The translations under genes were made by a program, and so were the position numbers. Of a stretch of DNA of 64,000 nt, positions 57,098-64,000 are shown piece by piece (positions within the stretch are counted from its first letter, which is position 1; the number at the start of each line of letters is the position of its first letter). The notes beneath the pieces are model-generated. The model had not been told where the DNA came from. It saw nothing but the letters and a program-made list of their open reading frames with translations, and did no database searches. This DNA is from Parcubacteria group bacterium (lineage in GTDB: Bacteria > Patescibacteriota > Minisyncoccia > Moranbacterales > JAKLHP01), in assembly GCA_041657845.1 (NCBI GenBank), contig JBBABD010000002.1, positions 5,523-69,522 on the forward strand, written 5' to 3'.

Positions 57098-59815
57098 ATG
57101 GGGGAAGAAAAGAAAAAACTTGTTCTGATTGATGGGAATGCCATTATGCATCGCGCCTATCATGCTCTTCCGCCTCTTTCTACCAAAAAAGGGGAATTGG
57201 TTAATGCTGTCTACGGATTTGCTTCCACGCTTTTTTCCGTAATTGAGAATTTCAAGCCCGATTACATCGCGGCTTCTTTTGATTTGGCCGGACCGACTTT
57301 TCGGCACGAAGAATACAAAGAATACAAAGCTACCCGCACCAAAGCGCCAGACGAGTTTTACAATCAAATTCCCCGAGTGAAGGAGTTTGTCCAAGCTTTC
57401 AATATTCCCATTTATGAAAAAGAAGGATACGAAGCGGATGACGTGATTGGAACGCTGGCCAAACAGGCGCAGCAAAACGAAGAGCTCGAGGTGATTATTG
57501 TTACCGGAGATCTCGATACTTTGCAATTGGTAACCGACAAAACAAAAGTTTACACAATGAGGCGCGGTCTCAGCGATTCGGTAATTTATGATGCGGAAAA
57601 AATAAAAGAAAGATATAATCTGACGCCTATTCAAATTATCGATTATAAAGGACTGCGCGGTGATCCATCGGACAATATTCCCGGAGTCAAAGGAATTGGA
57701 GAAAAAACCGCTGTGGAACTTTTGACCAAATACGAATCGGTGGAAAAAATATACCAAAACCTCAATGAAATAAAAGGTTCTGTTAAAGAAAAGCTAGAAA
57801 GAGATCGACTCAAGGCTTTTATGAGTAAAAAATTAGCTACTATCAAGCTTGATGTTCCAGTTAATTTGGATCTGGAAAAAACCAGAGTGCATGATTTTGA
57901 TCGGGAAAAATTAGTAGCGCTTTTCGGAGAACTTAATTTTTATAGTTTGATAAAGAGAATACCTAAAAATACGAATAGCACCGAATCAAAGCCAATAGTT
58001 GTGAATGATTTAGAAAATAACGGAGTGAAAGATTTCAAATACGAAGAAGTGGATGGAAAAAACGCGGATGAGTTCTGGAAAGAAATAGGAGAGCAGAAAG
58101 AAATTTCCTTGGCGATCGATGCGTTGGGGGAAAATAACCGGCCGGAAATTAGAGGGCTGGCATTTTCCTGGAAACCAGGAAGATCTTTCTATTTAAAATA
58201 TTCCAGCGGCGTTTTTGAAAAAGTAAAAAAAATATTGGAAGACGAGAATATTAAAAAAATCGGATATGATTTTAAAAACATTTTAAAAGTTTTAAATTTT
58301 TACAATATCGAACTCAAAGGAATTTATTTTGACGAAATGATCGCCGCCTATATTCTTGATCCCGGAGTCAAAATCGAATTTAATAAATTGGTAATGATTG
58401 AATTGGGAGAAGAAATTGTCGAAGAAGAAAACAAATCAGGGCAGCTTTCAATGATGATTGATGAAGATATGGAGCAAAAAAAAGCTCAGTCTATTTCACG
58501 AAGATCCGATTACATTTTTAAGCTTAAAAGCGTTCTTCTTAAAAAGATTCAGTCTATATGCGAAGAGCAGAAAAAAGATCGGTATGTTTTGAAAGATATT
58601 GAAAAATTATTTTTTGACATTGAAATGCCGCTGGTTGAAATTTTATCAAAAATGGAATTTAGCGGAATGAAACTAAACACCATCGTACTCAAAGGAATTT
58701 TGGAAAAAATAGAAGAAAGAATAAAAAATCTCGAAGAAAGCATTTACAAGTTATCCGGAGAAAAGTTTAACATCAATTCTCCCTCACAGCTTTCCGAAGT
58801 GCTTTTTGAAAAAATGAAACTTTCCACAGCTGATATTAAAAAAACTAAAACTAAATTTTCTACTGCCTCTTCGGAATTGGAAAAACTTCGTTCTAAGCAT
58901 AAGATAATCGAAAAAATAGAAGAGTATCGGGAGATTTTCAAATTAAAAACTACCTATCTCGACACGCTCCCGGCTTTGGTAGACAAAAATTCCAGATTGC
59001 ATACCACTTTTAATCAAACCGTGACGGCTACCGGAAGACTTTCTTCATCCGATCCTAATCTGCAAAATATTCCTATCAAAACTGATTTGGGGCAGCTGAT
59101 GCGAACGGCTTTTGTGGCAGAAGATGGCTATAAATTGGTTAGCGGCGATTATTCTCAGATTGATCTTCGCATCGTGGCGCATATGAGCGATGATAAAAAG
59201 CTTATTGAGGCTTTTGTGCGAGGTGATGACATTCACAAGATTACGGCGGCGGAAATTAACAAAGTAACGCTATCGCAGGTTACCGATAAAATGCGCCGCG
59301 GAGCCAAAGCTCTTAATTTTGGAGTAATTTATGGAATGAGCGTCTTCGGATTTTCCAAAGCTTCCGGAATCGAGAGAGAGGATGCCAAAAAATTCATCGA
59401 CGAATATATGAGAAAATTCTCCGGTGTGGCTAATTATATTATTCGCACCAAAGAAATAGCCAAAAGAAATGGTTATGTCGAAACGCTCTTAGGAAGAAGA
59501 AGAAATATTTCGGAAATCAATTCGCCTAATTTTCAAGTGGCGCAGGGAGCGGAAAGGATGGCGATTAATATGCCGATTCAAGGATTAGCGGCAGACATTG
59601 TAAAGCTGGCGATGATAAAAATCTATGATGAATACAAAAATAATTCGGACGTTAGAATGATTCTTCAGATCCACGACGAAATTATTTTAGAAGCCAACGA
59701 AAATATCGCTTCGGAGGTTTCTCTGCGAGTCAAAGCGCTTATGGAGAGCGTATTTAAATTAAAGGTACCTCTTATTGCCGATGTGAGCGTGGGGGATAAT
59801 TGGGGAGAAATCTAA
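57098..59815 (+). CDS. polA: DNA polymerase I
   Basis: 905 aa. Domain order: 5'-3' exonuclease (LVLIDGNAIMHRAYHALPP, YEADDVIGTLAKQA, KGLRGDPSDNIPGVKGIG), a degenerate 3'-5' exonuclease (SLAIDALGENNR lacks the D-x-E pair; GYDFKN, DEMIAAYILDPG), and the polymerase (SGDYSQIDLRIVAHMS, RRGAKALNFGVIYGMS, MILQIHDEIILEA). Proofreading is probably inactive, as in several thermophile Pol I enzymes. It fills gaps and removes RNA primers. Confidence 0.97.
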   Translation: MGEEKKKLVLIDGNAIMHRAYHALPPLSTKKGELVNAVYGFASTLFSVIENFKPDYIAASFDLAGPTFRHEEYKEYKATRTKAPDEFYNQIPRVKEFVQAFNIPIYEKEGYEADDVIGTLAKQAQQNEELEVIIVTGDLDTLQLVTDKTKVYTMRRGLSDSVIYDAEKIKERYNLTPIQIIDYKGLRGDPSDNIPGVKGIGEKTAVELLTKYESVEKIYQNLNEIKGSVKEKLERDRLKAFMSKKLATIKLDVPVNLDLEKTRVHDFDREKLVALFGELNFYSLIKRIPKNTNSTESKPIVVNDLENNGVKDFKYEEVDGKNADEFWKEIGEQKEISLAIDALGENNRPEIRGLAFSWKPGRSFYLKYSSGVFEKVKKILEDENIKKIGYDFKNILKVLNFYNIELKGIYFDEMIAAYILDPGVKIEFNKLVMIELGEEIVEEENKSGQLSMMIDEDMEQKKAQSISRRSDYIFKLKSVLLKKIQSICEEQKKDRYVLKDIEKLFFDIEMPLVEILSKMEFSGMKLNTIVLKGILEKIEERIKNLEESIYKLSGEKFNINSPSQLSEVLFEKMKLSTADIKKTKTKFSTASSELEKLRSKHKIIEKIEEYREIFKLKTTYLDTLPALVDKNSRLHTTFNQTVTATGRLSSSDPNLQNIPIKTDLGQLMRTAFVAEDGYKLVSGDYSQIDLRIVAHMSDDKKLIEAFVRGDDIHKITAAEINKVTLSQVTDKMRRGAKALNFGVIYGMSVFGFSKASGIEREDAKKFIDEYMRKFSGVANYIIRTKEIAKRNGYVETLLGRRRNISEINSPNFQVAQGAERMAINMPIQGLAADIVKLAMIKIYDEYKNNSDVRMILQIHDEIILEANENIASEVSLRVKALMESVFKLKVPLIADVSVGDNWGEI

Positions 59816-59895
59816 CTTGCGAATGGTCGCGAATGTTGAACGAATGCATTCGAATTTATTCGGTGGCATTCGCAACTATTTGCGTATATTTATAT
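59816..59895. repeat. ATTCGCAA-type repeat between polA and mutM
   Basis: GCGAATGGTCGCGAATG...CATTCGAATTTATTCGG...CATTCGCAACTATTTGCG: inverted GCGAATG/CATTCGC units. They create a spurious upstream extension of mutM. Confidence 0.7.
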
Positions 59896-60783
59896 ATGCC
59901 GGAATTGCCTGAAGTACAAACGATCATTTCCGATTTAAATGAAAAAATAAAAGGCGATGTTATCACCGGTTTTTGGAGCGATCACAAAAAAGCGATCAAA
60001 AATAACTTTGAAAATTTTGTGAAAGAAATTAAAGGACGAAAAATTTTAGGAGCCGAAAGAATCGGAAAAAATATTTTTATAAATTTAAGCGGAAACAAAA
60101 TTTTATATATTCATTTGAAAATGACAGGACATTTGTTAGTTAAGAATCATGAAGCAAGAATTATGAATCATGGCGGTAGGGATTATTTTGATGATCGGGT
60201 GAATCAGTACGTGCATCATATTTTTTATCTGGGGAAAAACAAGAAAATGGAATTTTCTGATTTGCGGAAATTTGCCAAAATTGTTTTAGTGGATACGGAT
60301 AAAGTTAGAGAGTTGAAAGAAATTAAAAATTTGGGAGTTGATGCCATGAGCGATGAGTTTACTTTGAAAAAATTTCAAGAGATTTTAGAAAACAAAAAAA
60401 ATAAGAAAATTCGGGATATTTTGATGGATCAGCAGATCATTTCCGGGATTGGAAATATCTATGCTTCGGAAATTTTATTCGAAGCCGGTATTTTGCCGGA
60501 AAGATTGGTTAAAAATTTAAGCAAAGAAGAAGCCAGGCTAGTCTATAAGTTTATAAGAAATGTTTTAAATAAAGCTATAAAACTGCGAGGAACTTCCGAC
60601 AGTGATTATCGCGATACCAGCGGAAAACCGGGAGGATTTCAAAAAGTTCTTAAAGTTTATCAAAGAGCTGGAAAAAAATGTTTGAAGTGTGGTACAATAA
60701 TAACACGGATAAAAATGGGGCAGAGAAGCGCATTCATTTGTCCTAATTGTCAAAATGAAATCACTAAACAAACGCTAAATTAA
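59896..60783 (+). CDS. mutM: formamidopyrimidine-DNA glycosylase (MutM/Fpg)
   Basis: 295 aa from ATG 59896, which gives the essential MPELPEVQT with Pro2/Glu3 catalytic. Helix-2-turn-helix and a C-terminal zinc finger (CLKCGTIITRIKMGQRSAFICPNC). It removes 8-oxoguanine and nicks the strand. The segment VKNHEARIMNHGG (60139-60174) is coded by an AATCATGAA/GAATTATGAATCATG repeat inserted in the N-terminal barrel. Confidence 0.96.
   Translation: MPELPEVQTIISDLNEKIKGDVITGFWSDHKKAIKNNFENFVKEIKGRKILGAERIGKNIFINLSGNKILYIHLKMTGHLLVKNHEARIMNHGGRDYFDDRVNQYVHHIFYLGKNKKMEFSDLRKFAKIVLVDTDKVRELKEIKNLGVDAMSDEFTLKKFQEILENKKNKKIRDILMDQQIISGIGNIYASEILFEAGILPERLVKNLSKEEARLVYKFIRNVLNKAIKLRGTSDSDYRDTSGKPGGFQKVLKVYQRAGKKCLKCGTIITRIKMGQRSAFICPNCQNEITKQTLN
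60139..60174. repeat. in-frame AAGAATCATGA/AATTATGAATCA repeat in mutM
   Basis: GTTAAGAATCATGAAGCAAG followed by AATTATGAATCATGG, like the intergenic GAATTAAGAATTATGAATTATG before 50400. Confidence 0.65.
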
Positions 60784-60853
60784 TCACGAATTGTCACGAA
60801 ATTTTTAGATATTTTTCGAGACATTATTCGAGATCGATTAGTAATTATAATTT

Positions 60854-61942
60854 ATGTCGAAAAAACAAATTGTAGTAGTTGCTATTTTAACTGTAATTGT
60901 TGCCGGAGGCGTCTGGTATTTTGCTTTCGGGAAAAAAACCGTTAAAAATAACAAACAAATTAATGTTAGCAAAACCGAATCAACAGCCCCAGCCAATAGT
61001 GGAAACGTCAGTCCAATCTCCGGAATCGCTTGCGAGAATTGGAATCGAAGACCATTAGCCGTAATGCAGCCTGCGGACGTTCCAGCTAGGCCGGCGGCAG
61101 GGCTTTCTGAAGCGGATATGATTTTTGAGATGCCAGTTATTACAGCTTCAATAACCAGGCTTATGGGCGTTTATGTTTGCAATACTCCAGCCGAAGTCGG
61201 ATCAATGAGAAGTTCAAGACATGATTATATTGCGCTGGCGAAAGGATTAGATGCAATCTATGCTCACTGGGGAGGATCTCATTATGCTATTGATCTTCTG
61301 AACCAAAACGTTATTGACGATTTGAATTGCAATAATGACGGAGGAAAATCAGCCGGGCAGTGCTGTTTCAGGAAGGAAGGAATGGCAAGAGGAGTTGATA
61401 GCGGATATGCCAAACCGGAGGAATTGTTAAAATGCGCCAAAGATTTCGGATACAGATTGACAGATAGTTTTGTCGGTTATCCTCATCAAGCTGAAGCGGC
61501 GATTGATCAAAGAGGAAAAGGAGGGCATCTTAGAGTGGCTTTTGCCGGACCGTATGCAGCTGAATATGATTATGATCAAGATTCCAATACTTACAAAAGA
61601 ACTTGGGGAAATGTGGCTGATACCGATAGAAATAATGGACAAAGAATTGCTCCTAAAAATGTCGTGGTTATGATGGCTCAGTCCGGACAGATTGTTGAGG
61701 GGGAACAATACAATAATGTTCAAATCGGAGATCCCTGGTATGACAGCACGGACACCGGAGAAGCTATTTATTATATGAATGGACAGGAGATCAAAGGAAA
61801 TTGGAAGAAAGACAAATCAAAAGCCGAAAGCAAATTATTTTTCTATGATGAGTCAGGACAGGAAGTGAAATTTGTTCCGGGACAAATTTGGGTTGAGATA
61901 TTGGAACCGGGACAGGCTTTGAAATGGGAACCGATATTATAA
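60854..61942 (+). CDS. DUF3048 (YerB-type) membrane-anchored protein
   Basis: 362 aa. N-terminal membrane anchor (IVVVAILTVIVAGGVWYFAF). DUF3048 core: RPLAVMQPADVPARPAAGLSEADMIFEMPVITASITRLMGVY, VGSMRSSRHDYIALAKGLDAIYAHWGG, and a C-terminal YerB-like half. Extracytoplasmic; function unknown, possibly envelope-related. Separate from mutM by 70 bp of A/T repeats. Confidence 0.88.
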   Translation: MSKKQIVVVAILTVIVAGGVWYFAFGKKTVKNNKQINVSKTESTAPANSGNVSPISGIACENWNRRPLAVMQPADVPARPAAGLSEADMIFEMPVITASITRLMGVYVCNTPAEVGSMRSSRHDYIALAKGLDAIYAHWGGSHYAIDLLNQNVIDDLNCNNDGGKSAGQCCFRKEGMARGVDSGYAKPEELLKCAKDFGYRLTDSFVGYPHQAEAAIDQRGKGGHLRVAFAGPYAAEYDYDQDSNTYKRTWGNVADTDRNNGQRIAPKNVVVMMAQSGQIVEGEQYNNVQIGDPWYDSTDTGEAIYYMNGQEIKGNWKKDKSKAESKLFFYDESGQEVKFVPGQIWVEILEPGQALKWEPIL

Positions 61943-61957
61943 GTTAAAAGCTTTGGT

Positions 61958-62929
61958 ATGATCATTTTTCTTTACGGTGAGGACGGATTTCGCTCACGGG
62001 AAAAACTAAAAGAAATCGAGAAAAAGTTTTTGGAAAAAAACAGCTCAGGCTCCGGCTTGAGCTCTTCTGACTTCGAAGAAGACAATAGCGCCGGTCTTTC
62101 CGAAATAAAAAAAGCCTTCGGCTCAAAGGGATTATTTTTTGAAAAGCAGCTGGTGATAATAAAAAATTTATTAGCAGCATCTCCAAAGGATTTTATTTTA
62201 AAAACAATTGATTTTCTGAAGTCCCTTAAAAATATTTCCGAAGACAAAGATTTGGTGGCAATTTTTTGGGAGAAAGGCAAGGTGAATGAAAAAAACGAAT
62301 TGTTTAAATTTTTGATAAAAAATTCAAAAAGCCAAAAATTTGAATTGCTGTCATGCGCGAAACTGATCAATTGGATAAACCAGGAGCTGAAAAAAGAGAA
62401 TGATAATGTGCAAATTTCTTCCCAAGCCGTTCGAAAACTGATAACTTGTTCCGGCGGAGACCTGGCGGTTATCCAAAATGAAATTAAAAAACTAGCTAAT
62501 TATAAAAACGAAGGAGATATCAATGAAAACGATGTTGAGCTTTTAGTTGAGGAAAAAGTTAGTTCCAATATTTTTGAAACTATTGAAGCGCTTTCCAGTG
62601 GAAACAAAAAACTAGCTTTAAGATTATTCCATCGGCAAATTCAAAAAGGAGAAGATCCTGTTTATATCCTGATGATGTATGTTTACCAATTCCGCAATTT
62701 TCTGAAAGTTTCCGAGTATGCCGAAAGAGGAGAAAGGAATAATTATGAAATCGCCAAAAAGACCAAGCTGCATCCGTTCGTAGTTCAGAAAATTTTGGGA
62801 AATATTTCAAAATTTCCGCTGGAAAAGTTAAAAGCGATATACAAAAAACTTCAAATAATCGATGAAAAAATAAAAACCGGAAAAGGGGAAATAAAAACAG
62901 AGCTAGATCGGTTTATTGTGGAAATATAA
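61958..62929 (+). CDS. holA: DNA polymerase III delta subunit (HolA)
   Basis: 323 aa. N-terminal ATPase-like domain without P-loop (IIFLYGEDGFRSREKLKEIE), the middle region LVAIFWEKGKVNEKNELFKFL and C-terminal ALSSGNKKLALRLFHRQIQKGEDPVYILMMYVYQFRNFLKVSE. It is the clamp-loader wrench that opens the beta clamp (dnaN). A GC-rich palindrome AGCTCA...TGAGCT (62042-62063) lies in frame near the N-terminus. Confidence 0.92.
   Translation: MIIFLYGEDGFRSREKLKEIEKKFLEKNSSGSGLSSSDFEEDNSAGLSEIKKAFGSKGLFFEKQLVIIKNLLAASPKDFILKTIDFLKSLKNISEDKDLVAIFWEKGKVNEKNELFKFLIKNSKSQKFELLSCAKLINWINQELKKENDNVQISSQAVRKLITCSGGDLAVIQNEIKKLANYKNEGDINENDVELLVEEKVSSNIFETIEALSSGNKKLALRLFHRQIQKGEDPVYILMMYVYQFRNFLKVSEYAERGERNNYEIAKKTKLHPFVVQKILGNISKFPLEKLKAIYKKLQIIDEKIKTGKGEIKTELDRFIVEI
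62042..62063. repeat. in-frame palindrome in holA
   Basis: AGCTCA (62042-62047) and TGAGCT (62058-62063) around GGCTCCGGCT, coding SSGSGLSSS. Confidence 0.7.
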
Positions 62930-62961
62930 TTCGCGAATAGTCGCGAATGAAAAACGAATAT

Positions 62962-62990
62962 AAAAAATCAGCTTTTGGGGCTGATTTTTT
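62962..62990. terminator. bidirectional terminator after holA
   Basis: Perfect AAAAAATCAGC / GCTGATTTTTT stem (62962-62972 with 62980-62990). Confidence 0.88.
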
Positions 62991-62996
62991 AGATAG

Positions 62997-63081
62997 GTCA
63001 TTCCGCACTTGATGTGGAATCTACGATATCGTAAATTTTGTGATTAATAATTGCGTAGATTCCTGCTTTCGCAGGAATGAC
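62997..63081. repeat. 85-bp MITE-like palindromic element
   Basis: Ends GTCATTCC / GGAATGAC (8 bp), inner GGAATCTACG / CGTAGATTCC (10 bp). No coding capacity. Confidence 0.8.
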
Positions 63082-63091
63082 AAGATATATT

Positions 63092-63361
63092 TTATTTTAC
63101 AACGATGTTTCTCACCATTTTGTTAAGCCGGGATTTTCTTCGAGCGGCGGTGTTTTTCTTGATGACTTTCTTTTGAGCAGCTTTATCCAATGACTTGATG
63201 GAAGCCTTGAGCCATTTCCCGGCTTCTTCTTTGTTTCCAGCTACGATCGCTTCTTTGGTCTTTTTGATATTACTTCGGAAGATTCCTTTGGTAATTTTGT
63301 TCTTGGCGGTTTTTCTTTCAGTTACTCGCATGTACTTTTTGGCGGATTTTTTGATTGGCAT
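63092..63361 (-). CDS. rpsT: 30S ribosomal protein S20
   Basis: 89 aa, Lys/Ala-rich three-helix protein: MPIKKSAKKYMRVTERKTAKNK, then KEEAGKWLKASIKSLDKAAQKKVIKKNTAARRKSRLNKM, the S20 pattern. Binds 16S rRNA. Separate from tsaE by 73 bp. Confidence 0.95.
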   Translation of the reverse strand: MPIKKSAKKYMRVTERKTAKNKITKGIFRSNIKKTKEAIVAGNKEEAGKWLKASIKSLDKAAQKKVIKKNTAARRKSRLNKMVRNIVVK

Positions 63362-63434
63362 AAGTAGTATTTTAAGAAATTATTTTTTTGAGAGCATTAT
63401 TATTTTTAGCATAGTATCCATATTTTGGCAATAG

Positions 63435-63848
63435 TTAGGAGAATTTTAGTTCTCTCTCATTTTCACCTATCCATCTGAATCTGATCCAGAGCGCATTTTT
63501 CGGGATTATTTTTTTGACTCTTTCCGCCCACTCGATGATTATAATATTTCCGCCAGCTGGCGGATTATCAGCAATGATTTCTTTCCAGCCCAAGTCGAGC
63601 AAATCCTTGCCTTTTATCCTGTAGGCGTCAATGTGGTAGATATTTTTATATTTTTTCATCACTACGAAAGTCGGGCTGGTGTACGGCCCTTTCTTTTTTA
63701 ATCCTTTGAGTAATCCTTGGGTAAAGGTAGTTTTTCCGGATCCCAGATCCCCAGAAAGACAAATAATTTTGCCCCCTTTTAATTCGCTAGCTAGCATCTC
63801 GCCGAGTTTTTTGGTTTGTTTGCTATTATTGGTAATAAATTTTTTCAT
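63435..63848 (-). CDS. tsaE: tRNA threonylcarbamoyladenosine biosynthesis ATPase TsaE
   Basis: About 137 aa from ATG 63848 (or 63851). The longer frame from 63947 runs through the repeated TGTCATA ends. P-loop GDLGSGKTTFTQGLLKGL, TSPTFVVMKKY, HIDAYRIK and IIIIEWAERVKKIIP. It powers t6A37 modification with TsaB/TsaD. Confidence 0.93.
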   Translation of the reverse strand: MKKFITNNSKQTKKLGEMLASELKGGKIICLSGDLGSGKTTFTQGLLKGLKKKGPYTSPTFVVMKKYKNIYHIDAYRIKGKDLLDLGWKEIIADNPPAGGNIIIIEWAERVKKIIPKNALWIRFRWIGENERELKFS

Positions 63849-63854
63849 CATTAA

Positions 63855-64000
63855 AGTATGATTATGTTTGCGTAAAATGTCAATATTTTTGGACGCAGCG
63901 TCATAATTTTTTAGTAATGTCATAGTAGCGTTAAGTAGAAATGTCATACCTGTTAGAATATTGGGTTAACCATTAAGCCCAATATCATGGAACAAGACAT
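63855..64000 (+). mobile_element. possible left end of an insertion sequence, cut by window
   Basis: Repeated TGTCA(A/T)A units (63878, 63918, 63942), then ATATTGGG...CCCAATAT palindrome and ATG 63987 (MEQD...) at the window edge. Repeated terminal units before a start codon resemble IS481/IS3-type ends. No transposase is visible, so this is uncertain. Confidence 0.4.

Noticed and set aside
57098..57600. Overlap of polA with an antisense 237-codon frame
   Set aside because: The frame is antisense to the conserved 5'-3' exonuclease motifs and is a shadow.
1..64000. CRISPR array
   Set aside because: No regularly spaced direct repeats with unique spacers; the repeats found are inverted or low-complexity.
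1..64000. rRNA genes
   Set aside because: No 16S, 23S or 5S signature seen, although 15 tRNAs are present.

Overview
The window looks like chromosomal DNA of a Patescibacteria/CPR bacterium, most like a Moranbacteria-type genome (inference, not proven by a marker tree). It is AT-rich and compact, uses TGA as a stop, and has a short IF-2. None of its 15 tRNAs encodes the 3' CCA, while a CCA-adding enzyme is present. Most identifiable genes serve information processing, DNA repair or the cell envelope, and no metabolic pathway is complete. The replication origin is inside the window: dnaA (47562) - AT-rich gap with DnaA boxes - dnaN (49217) - DciA-like gene.

Layout. 1-11.2 kb: LysM/CHAP hydrolase (cut by the window edge), DedA protein, hydrolase-glycosyltransferase-alkyladenine glycosylase operon, rubrerythrin/superoxide reductase pair, secreted and thiol-redox proteins. 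11.3-19.9 kb, minus strand: ftsH-tilS-kinase-rpsA, RluA-type synthase, four tRNAs. 22.4-28.6 kb: cca, a putative endonuclease abutting tRNA-Arg, a nitronate-monooxygenase-like gene, an O-antigen-ligase-like gene with seven parS-like sites, rplS. 28.7-38.4 kb: tRNA cluster, HTH-ATPase regulator, PBP1A, 3D-domain protein, LAGLIDADG gene overlapping tRNA-Cys, uracil-DNA glycosylase. 41.4-50.7 kb: AbiE-like pair, nfo, nrnA-rbfA-infB, oriC. 54-64 kb: large GNAT-tailed protein, MNT/HTH gene, polA, mutM, DUF3048, holA, rpsT, tsaE, and possibly the edge of an insertion sequence.

The least explained content is a modular system repeated about every 10 kb. Four paralogous TrmB-type regulators (19.9, 29.8, 39.0 and 50.7 kb, all minus strand) each face a plus-strand transcription unit of two to four small unrelated proteins (modules A, C, D, E). 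A fifth unit (B, 29.3 kb) lacks its own regulator. Units begin with a promoter and a structured leader. Their cistrons are separated by a two-hairpin element (H1-H2). In A, C and D the H1 stems change by compensation around an invariant GAATCT loop. The same loop caps the final U-tract terminator in A, C and D. Regulator promoters carry TGTCA/TGACA inverted repeats and start transcription at or close to the ATG. Two units encode receiver-like proteins with no histidine kinase nearby. Module E is special: its coding sequences are tiled end to end with near-perfect hairpins. Modules D and E also contain long structured non-coding stretches. I do not recognise this system. The modular reading rests on visible sequence; its function is unknown.
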